NCBI GenBank assembly: GCA_944390715.1
Contig: CALXQS010000001.1
Span: 124,001 to 188,000, forward strand
Length of the DNA: 64,000 nucleotides
DNA from: an uncultured Duodenibacillus sp.
GTDB taxonomy: Bacteria; Pseudomonadota; Gammaproteobacteria; Burkholderiales; Burkholderiaceae_F
Direction: 5' to 3'
Shown here: positions 28,857-38,392 of the stretch, in pieces
Layout: every line of letters starts with the position of its first letter
How positions within the stretch are numbered: the stretch's first letter is position 1
Made by a program: the position numbers and the translations under genes
Notes under the pieces: generated by a model
What the model was told of the DNA's origin: nothing
Seen by the model: the letters and a program-made list of their open reading frames with translations, nothing else
Databases searched by the model: none

Positions 28857-30401
28857 ATGGCATCGACAACTGAACAAAATCGCCAGGCATACCTGCGTCG
28901 CGTGCTTACTGCACGCGTCTACGACGTGGCTCATGAAACGCCCTTGGATGAGGCAAAGAAGCTCTCCAAGCGCATTGGCAACAAGGTGCTTTTAAAGCGC
29001 GAAGACACTCAGCCGGTGTTCTCGTTCAAGCTTAGGGGCGCTTTCAACAAGATGGTGCATTTAACGGCTGAAGAACGTGCTCGGGGCGTAATTTGCGCCT
29101 CTGCCGGAAATCATGCGCAAGGTGTGGCGCTGGCAGCCCGCAGATTGGGCTGCAGGGCGGTCATTGTGATGCCTGTAACGGCTCCGGCGCTTAAGGTTGA
29201 AGCAGTGCGCAATCTTGGCGGCGAGGTGGTGCTGGTCGGCGAGAGCTTTTCTGATGCTGCGCAGCATGCTGAGAAGATGCAGCAGGAAGAGGGGTTGAGC
29301 TTTGTGCATCCCTTTGATGATCCGTATGTGATTGCGGGGCAGGGAACAATCGGCATGGAAATTCTTCGCCAATATCAGCCCGGAGATCGCACGCGGCCCG
29401 ATGCCATTTTCGTTCAGATCGGAGGAGGCGGTCTTGCTGCGGGCGTCGCCACGTACATCAAGGCAATTTATCCGGAAATCAAAGTGATCGGAGTGGAAAC
29501 CAAGGACTCCGATGCCATGAAGCGTTCGCTTGATGCAGGCGAAAACATTACTCTCGAAGACGTCGGGCTTTTCTCTGATGGAACTGCCGTCAAGCGCGTT
29601 GGCGACGAAACGTTGATGTTGTGCCGAGAAAATCTTGACGACATCATTCTTGTTGACAGTGATGAGATTTGTGCTGCCATCAAGGATGTGTTTGAAGATA
29701 CGCGAACAATCGTCGAGCCTTCCGGAGCGCTTTCTTTAGCTGGACTCAAAGCTTGGGCGCGTCGTGAAAAGGCGGTGAATAAAACGCTCATTGCCATTAC
29801 TTCCGGCGCGAATATGAATTTTGATCGTCTGCGCTTTGTTTCTGAGCGTGCAGAGTACGGCGAGCAGCGCGAGGCGATCTTCGCTGTTACGATTCCCGAG
29901 GAGAGAGGTTCGTTTAGGCGTCTGTGCAAACTTGTCGGCAGCCGCAGCGTGACCGAGTTCAATTACCGCATCAGTGATCAGGAGAAGGCATATATCTTCG
30001 TCGGCATTCAGACGGCAAATTCTCACGACGCTGATGAGCTGGTGCATGTTTTTGAGAATTCAGGCTTTCCGACATTGAACCTCACGCATGATGAGCTCGC
30101 AAAGCTTCATCTGCGCCACATGATCGGCGGACACAGCAAGCTTGCCACCAACGAGCATTTGCTTCGTTTTGAATTCCCCGAGCGCCCGGGTTCTCTGATG
30201 AAGTTTTTAACTTCTTTGGCTCCGCAGTGGAACATCTCGCTTTTCCACTACCGCAACAACGGAGCCGACTTCGGCCGTATTTTCGTCGGCATCCAGGTTC
30301 CCCCGGAAGATGATCAGCTTTTCAAGGAGTTCCTGCATGCTCTCGGCTACAGATACTGGGAAGAGACGGACAATCCTGCCTGCAAGTTCTTCTTGAGTTA
30401 A
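28857..30401 (+). CDS. ilvA: Threonine ammonia-lyase, biosynthetic
   Basis: PLP enzyme converting threonine to 2-oxobutanoate, the committed step of isoleucine synthesis. The 514-residue product has the PLP lysine Lys58 (VFSFKLRGA), the phosphate-binding GGGGLAAG loop, and two C-terminal ACT-like regulatory domains (about 330-405 and 425-510), the length of the isoleucine-inhibited biosynthetic form rather than the short catabolic TdcB. AAGGAAAAG precedes the ATG. A strong terminator follows. Confidence 0.96.
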   Translation: MASTTEQNRQAYLRRVLTARVYDVAHETPLDEAKKLSKRIGNKVLLKREDTQPVFSFKLRGAFNKMVHLTAEERARGVICASAGNHAQGVALAARRLGCRAVIVMPVTAPALKVEAVRNLGGEVVLVGESFSDAAQHAEKMQQEEGLSFVHPFDDPYVIAGQGTIGMEILRQYQPGDRTRPDAIFVQIGGGGLAAGVATYIKAIYPEIKVIGVETKDSDAMKRSLDAGENITLEDVGLFSDGTAVKRVGDETLMLCRENLDDIILVDSDEICAAIKDVFEDTRTIVEPSGALSLAGLKAWARREKAVNKTLIAITSGANMNFDRLRFVSERAEYGEQREAIFAVTIPEERGSFRRLCKLVGSRSVTEFNYRISDQEKAYIFVGIQTANSHDADELVHVFENSGFPTLNLTHDELAKLHLRHMIGGHSKLATNEHLLRFEFPERPGSLMKFLTSLAPQWNISLFHYRNNGADFGRIFVGIQVPPEDDQLFKEFLHALGYRYWEETDNPACKFFLS

Positions 30402-30453
30402 GAAGTTTGAGGGGTCGAATATTTTGTTCGGCTTCTCTTGCGGCGGCGTCTTG

Positions 30454-30489
30454 ATCAGGCCGGCAGCGGCAATGCTGCCGGCCTGATTT
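30454..30489. terminator. Strong bidirectional terminator after ilvA
   Basis: ATCAGGCCGGCAGC (30454-30467) and GCTGCCGGCCTGAT (30474-30487) form a perfect 14-bp stem with a 6-nt loop, followed by TT. It abuts the stop codon of the convergent small gene and could terminate both. Confidence 0.85.
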
Positions 30490-30745
30490 AGTTGGATGGG
30501 GTTCGGATCAAATGTCCAGGGTTGCGAACCGGCTGATCAACGAGTCGGTATATTCCTGCCTCGTCCTCAATCAGGTCGTAGCCCCATTTGACGTTGCCCC
30601 GCATATCCTCGAGCCAGACGGCTTGCGGCAAGTCATATTCGTCGAGGTAGCTGTTGATGAAGCTTTCAGCCTCAAACGGGGTGGCAAAATTTTCCCAAAA
30701 ATCGCCGTAGTCGACGATGACCTGAACGACCAAGTCTCTGCGCAT
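30488..30745 (-). CDS. Hypothetical protein, 85 aa
   Basis: A small acidic protein (MRRDLVVQVIVDYGDFWENF at its start) with no family I recognise. It is predicted soluble, with several aromatic residues (W, Y, F) and an alternating hydrophobic pattern suggesting a small alpha/beta fold. It lies 12 nt after the M20 peptidase on the same strand and is probably co-transcribed with rlpA and the peptidase. Coding is supported by the clean spacing and a terminator right at its stop codon. Confidence 0.6.
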   Translation of the reverse strand: MRRDLVVQVIVDYGDFWENFATPFEAESFINSYLDEYDLPQAVWLEDMRGNVKWGYDLIEDEAGIYRLVDQPVRNPGHLIRTPSN

Positions 30746-30757
30746 GATTCGTTTCTC

Positions 30758-32167
30758 CTACTCTTGCATTGCGGCAATGATGCCGGCAACGGCGCATGTA
30801 AGTTTTTTGAGATAGGCGAGGTTGAGCATTTCATCAGGTCCGTGGGCGTTGGAATGTGGGCCTAAAACGCCTGTGACAAGGTACTGTGCTTGCTGTCCGA
30901 AAAAACTTTCCATCAGGCTGAGAATGGGAATGGAGGCTCCCTCGCAGCTGCAGGCCCCAAGATTTCCAAAGCACTCAAGGCTTGCTGCGTCAAAAGCCTG
31001 CGCAAACCAAGATTTTTGAGCTGGAGCATTCCATCCTGGACCATATCCTGCGTCTGAGATCGTCACGGTGCAGCCAAAGGGGGGATCACGAGTGAGTTCA
31101 GAGGCAAGTCCGTCAAGAGCTTTTTTCTCATCAACTCCAGGCGGTAAGCGTACCGAAAGCCGCAAACTTGTTTCAGAACGAAGGACATTGCCGGCATCTT
31201 GCAGTGCTGGCAAACCGCTGGCTCCGATGACGCAAAGCTGAGGCTTCCAACCGCGAAGCACCAGGGCTTCGAAAGGATCATTTGTTTTTGCGTGCGTCGT
31301 GCCGCTCCAAGGAAAATCGGCAAAGATTGCCTGGCCGAGAATAGCCGCACAGCGACGCATCTGCTCAATGCGTTCTGATGGGATTTCGGTGTTGAGTTCT
31401 GGCGCGGGCATTTCGCCTGTTTGGGAGCACTCAATGCGTTCGAGGAGCGAACGCGCTATGGCAAACGAATCCGGCACGATGCCGCTTGCAACGCCCGAAT
31501 GTACGCCATGCTCAAGTACGCGTACTGTCAACGTGAGTGCTGCGGCGCCGCGAAAGCTCGTCGAATTCCACAAGCGGTCATAGTCGCAGCATGTGCCGTC
31601 CATGACGACAACCAGTCCAACGCGGCCGAGACGGGGGGCCGCAATTTTCATCCAGTGCTCGAAATCAACTGACTCGCACTCTTCAGCAGTCTCGTATAAG
31701 CCCACAGCCCGTGCCCGCGGCGTGCCTGAGCGATCAAGTGCGGCTAGGGCCGTAAGCGCTGCGTAAAAGTTGTAGCCGTCATCGGCTGCGCCTCGTCCGT
31801 AGAGGCGCTCTCCCTCAAGCGATGGCTCAAACGCCGAGCGGCCGTTGCTCCAGCCTGAACCTTCGGGCTGTTTGTCGAAGTGGCCGTAGAAGAAGACGCT
31901 TGAGGTTGTTTCGCTGCTTGTGGCGGGAATCTCAAAGAAAAGTGCAGGCGAGCGGCCATGCTGCCGAAGAACTTCGAAAATTCCATCAGGGAAAAGTTTT
32001 TTTCCCCACCGGGCGGCATCTTCGCAGGCTTTTAGCAGAAAGCCGTTTTGCTCCCAGCAGGGATCAAATCCAACGGATTTGGCCGGCAGCTTGATGAATT
32101 CTGAAAGTGCTTCGAGCGCATCCGTGCGCCAAAGCCTTTCAACGGTCTCTTCAATAACGGGATTCAC
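30758..32167 (-). CDS. M20-family metallopeptidase (dipeptidase/carnosinase-like)
   Basis: Zinc-dependent peptidase of the M20 family, likely cleaving dipeptides or acting as a carboxypeptidase. The 469-residue product shows the metal and catalytic set: His96 and Asp98 (YGHFDKQP), Asp129/Asp130 (GRGAADD), the catalytic E-E pair in ETAEEC (162-163), Asp190 (VVMDGT) and a late His in LGPHSNAHGPDE. The dimerisation (lid) domain is around 215-340. There is no signal peptide, so it acts in the cytoplasm. It lies 18 nt after rlpA. Confidence 0.88.
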   Translation of the reverse strand: MNPVIEETVERLWRTDALEALSEFIKLPAKSVGFDPCWEQNGFLLKACEDAARWGKKLFPDGIFEVLRQHGRSPALFFEIPATSSETTSSVFFYGHFDKQPEGSGWSNGRSAFEPSLEGERLYGRGAADDGYNFYAALTALAALDRSGTPRARAVGLYETAEECESVDFEHWMKIAAPRLGRVGLVVVMDGTCCDYDRLWNSTSFRGAAALTLTVRVLEHGVHSGVASGIVPDSFAIARSLLERIECSQTGEMPAPELNTEIPSERIEQMRRCAAILGQAIFADFPWSGTTHAKTNDPFEALVLRGWKPQLCVIGASGLPALQDAGNVLRSETSLRLSVRLPPGVDEKKALDGLASELTRDPPFGCTVTISDAGYGPGWNAPAQKSWFAQAFDAASLECFGNLGACSCEGASIPILSLMESFFGQQAQYLVTGVLGPHSNAHGPDEMLNLAYLKKLTCAVAGIIAAMQE

Positions 32168-32185
32168 TTTTTGTCTTTTCCTGTG

Positions 32186-33532
32186 TCAGGGAAGTTGCTT
32201 GGGAACAGGCTCGGCAATGGCGTATGCGCTAGCGCCGAGAGCAGTGCTTACGCGCCGTGCCAGAGCAATAGCTTCCTGCCGAGAAGGGGCATTTCCCACT
32301 ACAACTCGATAGACAGTGCCTGTATCAATGACGCGCACGGAGCCGAAGGCAACCTGTTGCTGAGAGAACATCATTTCGGCATGGGCGGCTGCAGCCTTTG
32401 CATTGTCGGCAACGCCAAAGGCGCCTAACTGCACGGTCCATCCGGTCATGACGGCAGCTGTGTCGTTTGACTGGGCTTTTTGGGCGTCAATGGCGTTTTG
32501 TTCGGCCACGATCGCACTGATGGGATCGGCTGAGTCGGCGGCGTTGGGGGCGGGCGCTTGTGAAGCCTGAGCGGCGTGGTAGTTCTCAATTGCCGCGGCT
32601 TCATCTGTGCCAGTTTCCTCGACGGTCAGGCTGATGCTGACGGCGGGTTCTCCGGGGTCGGTCGTTTCGGCAACGACTGCGTTCATCTCATCAATTTGTT
32701 CGGATTGAGCCGTGACAGGTGTGCGTTGAGCTGGTTGAGCGGCAGCTGCGGCAGGTACGTGCGTCTGAGTTTGGGAGACGGGCCTTGCAGCAGTCGTTTG
32801 CCGTGCAGGTGAAGTTGAGTATGAATTAGAGCGAGAAGCCGTGCTTGAAGTCGCGGTTGTCGAGGTGCTGCCCGAAGAGCTTTTCTGCGAACTTGTCCAA
32901 GTATTGGAGCGTGAGCTTGAAGAGCGTTCGGCAATGCTTGAGACGACAGCAGCGGCAACCAGGGTGGCATCGGACGAATTGGTCGAAGGAATGCGCCCGG
33001 CGGCAATATCTTTTCTCGTGATGCGCTCAACCCGAACACGTGTGGTGCCCTCTTTCTGGTAGCCGAGACGTACGGCTGCGGCGTAGCTCAAATCAATGAT
33101 GCGTCCGCGCAGAAATGGTCCGCGGTCATTGACGCGCACGATGACGGAACGCCCGTTTTTCAGGTTGGTGACGCGGGCATAGCTCGGAAGTTCCATGGTC
33201 GGGTGTGCGGCTGACAGCTCATACATGTCGTAGATTTCGCCCGTGGAGGTTTTTTTTCCATGGAACTGCTTGCCGTACCAGCTGGCTTCGCCGACTTGAT
33301 TCATCGGTTTGTCGCCTGTCACGGGAACATAGCGTTTTCCCATGACAGTGTAGGGGCGGTTGGCCCACTTATGAGGTTGTTCGACTTTGATGGTAATTTC
33401 ATCGGATCCCAAAGCCTTGAGGTGGCCTAGAGCAGACGGCGGGCCGTCGTTGTCAAAATAGCCGCCTTCGCTCGAACCAAGAGAGCAGCCGGCAAGCACC
33501 GCGCAGACGGCCAGAGACAAAAGATAGCGCAT
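32186..33532 (-). CDS. rlpA: RlpA-family septal lipoprotein (lytic transglycosylase) with SPOR domain
   Basis: RlpA proteins are outer-membrane lipoproteins that bind, and in some species cleave, denuded glycan strands at the septum. The 448-residue product has a lipobox VLAGC (Cys16), a double-psi beta-barrel domain (about 80-165) with GEASWYG, TSTGEIYD, SAAHPT and VRVNDRGPF including the Glu, His and Asp positions used by active RlpA, a long Ser/Thr/Ala/Gln-rich linker (about 195-365), and a C-terminal SPOR domain (about 372-440). It is the first gene of a minus-strand unit with the M20 peptidase and the 85-aa protein. Confidence 0.9.
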   Translation of the reverse strand: MRYLLSLAVCAVLAGCSLGSSEGGYFDNDGPPSALGHLKALGSDEITIKVEQPHKWANRPYTVMGKRYVPVTGDKPMNQVGEASWYGKQFHGKKTSTGEIYDMYELSAAHPTMELPSYARVTNLKNGRSVIVRVNDRGPFLRGRIIDLSYAAAVRLGYQKEGTTRVRVERITRKDIAAGRIPSTNSSDATLVAAAVVSSIAERSSSSRSNTWTSSQKSSSGSTSTTATSSTASRSNSYSTSPARQTTAARPVSQTQTHVPAAAAAQPAQRTPVTAQSEQIDEMNAVVAETTDPGEPAVSISLTVEETGTDEAAAIENYHAAQASQAPAPNAADSADPISAIVAEQNAIDAQKAQSNDTAAVMTGWTVQLGAFGVADNAKAAAAHAEMMFSQQQVAFGSVRVIDTGTVYRVVVGNAPSRQEAIALARRVSTALGASAYAIAEPVPKQLP

Positions 33533-33688
33533 GGATTCAATAGCTTGTCAAAATCAGTGAATCGGAAAAGATGCCGCCTGGACAAAACAACAGATGCACG
33601 GCGACGCTGGAGCCAAGTTTTCCTACTATAGCGCAAGGAACTATTGCGTATGCTTCAGAAAAGTACTGCAAGAGGCGAGAAAATTGAA

Positions 33689-33705
33689 ACTTTTCCTAGA
33701 AAAGT
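33689..33705. promoter_or_regulatory. Operator-like inverted repeat upstream of gatC
   Basis: ACTTTTC (33689-33695) and GAAAAGT (33699-33705) form a 7-bp inverted repeat with a 3-bp centre, in the 243-nt divergent region between rlpA and gatC and 70 bp before the gatC start. A TTGAAA at 33684-33689 overlaps it, but no well-spaced -10 is seen, so promoter assignment is tentative. Confidence 0.3.
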
Positions 33706-33775
33706 CTCCATAAAAATCAAGAAAGGCGCTAAATTTTCAGCTTTGTTTTGTTTTGCATTTTGCAGGTACTGAGTT

Positions 33776-34063
33776 ATGTCCCTTGGAATGGACGACGTTC
33801 GCCGCATTGCAGAGCTTGCTCACATTGATATTGATGATGAGCAGGCGCAGAAAATGCAGGTCGAACTCAATGATATTTTTAAGATGATCGAGCGCATTCA
33901 GGCTGTGGATACCGAGGGCGTCGAGCCGATGATGCATCCGCATGACGGCGTTCAGCGTCAGCGTGACGATGTTGTTGTGTTTGGCGATGACCGTGAAGAA
34001 AACATGAAGAACGCTCCCGAAGAGTATGACGGCATGTTCCTCGTGCCTCAGGTCATTGAATAA
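33776..34063 (+). CDS. gatC: Aspartyl/glutamyl-tRNA amidotransferase subunit C
   Basis: Small structural subunit that holds GatA and GatB together in the transamidase. The 95-residue product is a typical Gat[18 protein letters not shown] at the start, a helix, then an extended acidic tail ending in FLVPQVIE. It is the first gene of gatCAB. Confidence 0.95.
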   Translation: MSLGMDDVRRIAELAHIDIDDEQAQKMQVELNDIFKMIERIQAVDTEGVEPMMHPHDGVQRQRDDVVVFGDDREENMKNAPEEYDGMFLVPQVIE

Positions 34064-34095
34064 CTGCGCGAGCAACTGAAATAGGCACAAGAAAA

Positions 34096-35553
34096 ATGTC
34101 TGAAACTACTTTTCATACTGTTGTGGAGCTGTCCCGAGCGCTCGCAGCGCGTAAGGTCAGCGCAGAGGAGCTTGCCCGCGAATACCTCGGCCGCATTGAA
34201 AAGCACAAGGATCTCAACTGCTTTTTGGATGTCCGTCCAGAGGAAACTTTGGCAGAGGCTCGAGCCGCGGATCAACTTATTGCTGAGGGAAAGGCAGGTC
34301 GATTGACCGGCATCCCGATTGCACACAAGGATATTTTCGTCACTCGCAAATGGGCATCAACAGCAGCCAGCAAAATGCTTGAGGGCTATATGAGTCCGTT
34401 TGACGCTACGGTTGTCAACAAGCTGCGCGCTGCTGGCTTAGTGACGCTTGGCAAACTCAACTGCGATGAATTTGCCATGGGGTCGGCCAACGAAAATTCC
34501 GCCTACGGCAAGGTGTACAACCCTTGGGATCCCAACGCCGTTCCAGGTGGCAGTTCCGGCGGGTCTTCGTCCTGCGTGGCGGCAGGTCTGGCGCCTATAG
34601 CTACGGCCACAGACACCGGCGGCTCTATCCGTGAACCAGCATCTTTTACCGGCGTAACCGGCGTCAAGCCGACGTATGGCCGTCCCAGCCGACTGGGCAT
34701 GATTGCCTTTGCCAGCTCGCTTGATACGGCCGGACTTATGGCCCATACGGCAGAGGACATTGCATGGGTGCTGGGTGAGATGGTGGGCTACGAACCATGG
34801 GATTCGACGAGTGAGAACATGCCCGCCGAAGATTTTGCTCGTGATCTCAACAAGGGGGTCAAGGGCATGCGTTTGGGCGTGCCCCGTGCATGGTTTACAA
34901 ATGAGCTCGACGGCGAAGTTGCAGCGGCGGTCGAAAACGTCATTGAGGAGTATCGCCGCCAAGGTGCCGAAATTGTCGATATCGAGCTGCCCAACGCTGG
35001 TCTTGGCGTTTCGGTCTACTACGTCGTGGCTTGTGCCGAGGCGAGCTCGAACTTGTCGCGCTTTGATGGAGTTCGCTACGGCTACCGGGCAAAGAACTAC
35101 ACCGACATTCAGGATATGATCAAAAAGAGCCGCAACGAAGGCTTCGGTGCGGAACCAAAGAGGCGCATTTTGATTGGAACCTACGTGCTCTCGCACGGCT
35201 ACTATGACGCCTACTACATCAAGGCTCAGAAGGTTCGCCGTCTGATTGCGCAGGAGTTTGATGCGGCCTTTGAGAAGGTCGATGCCATCGTAAGCCCGGT
35301 GACGACGACGACGGCATACGATTTTGGCTCCAAGAGTGATCCAGTGTCGGCCTATATGAGCGACCTCTATACGGTTCCGGCTTCGCTTGCTGGATTGCCG
35401 TGCATGAGCATGCCCTGCGGCATGCACTCCAACGGTCGTCCGATCGGTGTTCAGATTACTTGCCCTCGCTTTGCCGAGGCCCGCATGCTGGGCGTGGCTC
35501 ACGCCTGGCAGCAGGTTACCGATTGGCATAAGCGCCATCCCCATGGTTTTTAA
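34096..35553 (+). CDS. gatA: Aspartyl/glutamyl-tRNA amidotransferase subunit A
   Basis: Amidase subunit that releases ammonia from glutamine for conversion of Glu-tRNA(Gln) or Asp-tRNA(Asn). The 485-residue product has the amidase-signature Ser-cisSer-Lys triad: Lys78 (IPIAHKDIF), the GGSSGGSSS loop and the nucleophile in [11 protein letters not shown]. It lies 32 nt after gatC. With no asnA/asnB or glnS in view, which tRNA is served cannot be decided. Confidence 0.97.
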   Translation: MSETTFHTVVELSRALAARKVSAEELAREYLGRIEKHKDLNCFLDVRPEETLAEARAADQLIAEGKAGRLTGIPIAHKDIFVTRKWASTAASKMLEGYMSPFDATVVNKLRAAGLVTLGKLNCDEFAMGSANENSAYGKVYNPWDPNAVPGGSSGGSSSCVAAGLAPIATATDTGGSIREPASFTGVTGVKPTYGRPSRLGMIAFASSLDTAGLMAHTAEDIAWVLGEMVGYEPWDSTSENMPAEDFARDLNKGVKGMRLGVPRAWFTNELDGEVAAAVENVIEEYRRQGAEIVDIELPNAGLGVSVYYVVACAEASSNLSRFDGVRYGYRAKNYTDIQDMIKKSRNEGFGAEPKRRILIGTYVLSHGYYDAYYIKAQKVRRLIAQEFDAAFEKVDAIVSPVTTTTAYDFGSKSDPVSAYMSDLYTVPASLAGLPCMSMPCGMHSNGRPIGVQITCPRFAEARMLGVAHAWQQVTDWHKRHPHGF

Positions 35554-35573
35554 GAGAGTGTGAAGACAGAGTT

Positions 35574-37025
35574 ATGCAGTGGGAAGTAGTGATTGGTCTG
35601 GAGACGCATGTTCAGCTGTCGACGGACTCTAAGATCTTTTCGGGGGCATCTACGGCTTTTGGGGCGCAGCCCAATACGCAGGCCTGTTACATTGATCTGG
35701 CCTTGCCGGGAGCGTTGCCTGTGTTGAACCGCGGTGCCGTGGAGCGTGCTATTCGCTTCGGTCTGGCCATAGGCGCGGAGGTTGCCGAAAAGTCGGTTTT
35801 TGACCGGAAAAACTATTTCTACCCTGATTTGCCCAAGGGGTATCAGATCAGTCAGTTTGATCTGCCCGTGGTCAAAGGAGGGCAGGTGAGCTTCAGGGTC
35901 GAGCCCAAGGACGGCGAGCCCTACATGAAAACCATCAATCTCACGCGCGCACACCTTGAAGAAGATGCAGGAAAGAGCAATCACGGCGTTCAGCCGCGCA
36001 AGTCTGGCATCGACTTGAACCGTGCTGGAACACCTTTGCTGGAGATTGTGACCGAGCCGGAACTCAGAAGTTCGGCTGAAGCTGTCGGCTATGCCAAGGC
36101 TTTGCACGCTTTGGTGGTCTGGCTTGGCATTTCGCACGGCAACATGCAGGAAGGAAACTTCCGCTGCGATGCCAATGTGTCGGTGCGTCCTATGGGCGAG
36201 ACCAAGTTCGGCACGCGCTGTGAAATTAAGAACCTCAACTCCTTCAAGTTTTTGCAGGAAGCAATCGACTATGAGGTGCGTCGTCAGATCGAAGTGATTG
36301 AGGCCGGCGGCAAGATTGTGCAGGCTACGCGTCTGTACGATCCTGACAATGGTGAAACACGAGAAATGCGAACCAAGGAAGATTCCATGGATTATCGCTA
36401 TTTCCCGGATCCAGACTTGCTGCCGTGCATTATTTCTTCCCAATGGAAGGAGCAGGTGGCAGCCAGCATGCCTGAGCTGCCTGCGCAGATGCGCGAGCGC
36501 TTCATGCGTGAATACGGTTTGTCGGAGTATGACGCCGACGTGCTCACTTCAAGTCGTGATGTTGCCGACTACTTCTGCGCTGTGAGCAAGAGCGCTCCAG
36601 ACAAGAAGATTGCAGCCAATTGGGTAATGGGAGAAGTAGCGGCCAGCGTGAATGCAGCTGAGGGCATGACTTATGCCGAGGCCCCTGTGTCGGCAGCCGT
36701 GCTTGCAGATATCCTCAAGAGGCTTGCTGACGGCACGATCAATGCCAAGGGAGCCAAGCGCATCTTTTCACTCATTTGGGAGGGGGCGACAGAGGGTGTT
36801 GATGCCTTGATCGAACGGGAAGGCTTGAAGCAGATTTCGGATGCTTCTGCTCTTGAAGGCATCATTGATGACGTCCTCAAGAACAATCCCAAGATGATCG
36901 AAGAGTTCAAGGCAGGCAAACAGAAAGCCTTCAATGCGCTCGTGGGACAGGCTATGAAGGCAACGCGAGGCAAAGCTAATCCCAAGCAGGTCAACGAAAT
37001 TCTCTCCCGCAAACTGCAGGGATAG
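35574..37025 (+). CDS. gatB: Aspartyl/glutamyl-tRNA amidotransferase subunit B
   Basis: Activates the tRNA-bound Glu/Asp with ATP and accepts ammonia from GatA. The 483-residue product shows the GatB signature ([12 protein letters not shown] at the start, [43 protein letters not shown]) and a C-terminal YqeY-like helical tail that binds tRNA. It lies 20 nt after gatA; an intrinsic terminator follows. Confidence 0.97.
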   Translation: MQWEVVIGLETHVQLSTDSKIFSGASTAFGAQPNTQACYIDLALPGALPVLNRGAVERAIRFGLAIGAEVAEKSVFDRKNYFYPDLPKGYQISQFDLPVVKGGQVSFRVEPKDGEPYMKTINLTRAHLEEDAGKSNHGVQPRKSGIDLNRAGTPLLEIVTEPELRSSAEAVGYAKALHALVVWLGISHGNMQEGNFRCDANVSVRPMGETKFGTRCEIKNLNSFKFLQEAIDYEVRRQIEVIEAGGKIVQATRLYDPDNGETREMRTKEDSMDYRYFPDPDLLPCIISSQWKEQVAASMPELPAQMRERFMREYGLSEYDADVLTSSRDVADYFCAVSKSAPDKKIAANWVMGEVAASVNAAEGMTYAEAPVSAAVLADILKRLADGTINAKGAKRIFSLIWEGATEGVDALIEREGLKQISDASALEGIIDDVLKNNPKMIEEFKAGKQKAFNALVGQAMKATRGKANPKQVNEILSRKLQG

Positions 37026-37044
37026 ACGATGTTGACGGGGTGAC

Positions 37045-37101
37045 AAAAGAGAGCCAACAGCTCTGCAGAATAAACGGCAGGGCTTGCGGCTCTCTTTTTT
37101 T
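37045..37101 (+). terminator. Intrinsic terminator after gatB, abutting the next start
   Basis: AGAGAGCC (37048-37055) pairs with GGCTCTCT (37088-37095), extended by A/T pairs, followed by a T-run to 37101. The ATG of the DUF805 gene begins at 37105, three bases after the T-run. Confidence 0.8.
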
Positions 37102-37104
37102 GGC

Positions 37105-37554
37105 ATGAAAGACGCACTAGCGTATCTTTGCGGTCAAGTTCTGCTTTTTGACCGTACAAAGCTCGGACGCGTAAAACGACAAAACTTTTGGCTGACAATG
37201 GCCGCATATGCTGTGATATACGCAGCAGCGTTCGTCTTGCCTTTTGAGATCGGATTCAGACTGCAGGTTGAGCCTGACGGGCTCTACATGAAGGTCTTTC
37301 TTCATGGGTGGCTGGTCTTTTTCTTCTTTTCCATTGCGCCAGTGGTGAGGCTAACGCGCAGGCGGCTGCATGATGCTGGATACAGCGGGTGGTGGATGCT
37401 GTTGGCCGTCATGCCTGTTGTCGGTTGGGCGGCTGTAAGCATATTGCTTTGTTTGCCCTCCGCACCGCTTGGCAAATATGACCGTTTCGTCGAAGAAGGC
37501 AGAAAGAAGCTGCGGACTTCCGCAATAGATGGAGATTCCGCAGCCTTCTTTTGA
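37105..37554 (+). CDS. DUF805 membrane protein
   Basis: The 149-residue product matches DUF805 integral membrane proteins: an N-terminal FDRTKLGRVKRQNFW motif (in place of F.GR..R..FW), about four hydrophobic helices (about 33-52, 65-83, 98-118), and the RRLHDAGYSGWWMLL motif that is the family hallmark. Its function is unknown. ATG 37105 directly follows the gatB terminator and lacks a Shine-Dalgarno; TTG 37084 lies inside the terminator stem and is unlikely. Confidence 0.82.
   Translation: MKDALAYLCGQVLLFDRTKLGRVKRQNFWLTMAAYAVIYAAAFVLPFEIGFRLQVEPDGLYMKVFLHGWLVFFFFSIAPVVRLTRRRLHDAGYSGWWMLLAVMPVVGWAAVSILLCLPSAPLGKYDRFVEEGRKKLRTSAIDGDSAAFF
37505..37552 (+). terminator. Terminator embedded in the DUF805 3' end
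   Basis: AGAAGCTGCGGA (37505-37516) pairs with TTCCGCAG plus CTTCT (37537-37549, one bulged C), followed by TTTT. It overlaps the last codons and stop of the DUF805 gene. A second small hairpin (GCTCAC/GTGAGC, 37558-37573) follows before the convergent pyrE stop. Confidence 0.6.
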
Positions 37555-37596
37555 TTGGCTCACGTAGGTGAGCGCAGCTTTTCAGCTGGGAAGCTC

Positions 37597-38274
37597 TTAG
37601 GCTCCGTATTTAGCACGGTATGCGGCGACGGCTTCGCGATAGGGGCGTGCAGCCTGAGCAGCGGGCGAGTCCTGATCCATAAATTCCAACAGATCGTTTA
37701 AGTTGGCAATGCTGACGACGGGCATGGAGAATGTCTTTTCAACATCCTGTACGGCAGAAGTTTCCGTCATGACCTCGGCATTGCCGCCTCGTTCCTGGCG
37801 GTCCAGAGCAATCAGCACGCCGCTGGGCGTTGCGCCTGCGGCGCGGATGAGACTGACCGATTCGCGAACAGAAGTACCCGCGCTAATGACGTCGTCAATG
37901 ATGACGACGCGTCCTTTCAGAGGAGAGCCGATGACCGTGCCGCCCTCACCATGGTCCTTGACTTCCTTGCGGTTGAAAGCCCAAGGAACATCGCATCCCA
38001 AGCGGGCGAGATTCATGGCGACCGTGGCGACCAGCGGGATGCCTTTATAGGCCGGACCAAAGAGCATGTCGAATTCGATGCGGCCTGCTTTTTTTGCTTC
38101 CAGCAGCGCCTGCGCATAAAACGCTCCGAGGCGGTCAAGAAGGCTGCCGGTGTTGAAAAGTCCGGCATTGAAGAAGTATGGGCTCATGCGGCCTGCCTTT
38201 GTTTTGAATTCACCAAAACGCAGAACATTTGCCGTCAGGGCAAATTCGATGAATTGGGCTTGATTCGAGGACAT
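37597..38274 (-). CDS. pyrE: Orotate phosphoribosyltransferase
   Basis: Converts orotate and PRPP to orotidine 5'-monophosphate in pyrimidine synthesis. The 225-residue product has the PRPP-binding [13 protein letters not shown] motif, GPAYKGIPL and the [13 protein letters not shown] flexible loop. ATG 38274 ([11 protein letters not shown]) matches the usual N terminus; an in-frame start 21 nt upstream is an alternative. It is divergent from xth. Confidence 0.96.
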   Translation of the reverse strand: MSSNQAQFIEFALTANVLRFGEFKTKAGRMSPYFFNAGLFNTGSLLDRLGAFYAQALLEAKKAGRIEFDMLFGPAYKGIPLVATVAMNLARLGCDVPWAFNRKEVKDHGEGGTVIGSPLKGRVVIIDDVISAGTSVRESVSLIRAAGATPSGVLIALDRQERGGNAEVMTETSAVQDVEKTFSMPVVSIANLNDLLEFMDQDSPAAQAARPYREAVAAYRAKYGA

Positions 38275-38392
38275 GATGGATAAAAAAGAAGACAAAAATT
38301 GTTGGCGCGCAGCACCTCGAAGCCACCGAGCTTGAGGCGCACTGAAGCTAAAATTTTAGGACATTTGCAAATTTTCTAGGGAGTTGGAAAAA

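Noticed and set aside
34438-35544. Long minus-strand open frame (368 codons) opposite gatA
   Set aside because: Fully antisense to gatA, no recognisable domain; explained by the GC pattern of the real gene.
35550-36443. 297-codon minus-strand frame opposite gatB
   Set aside because: Antisense shadow of a well-supported gene, no motifs.
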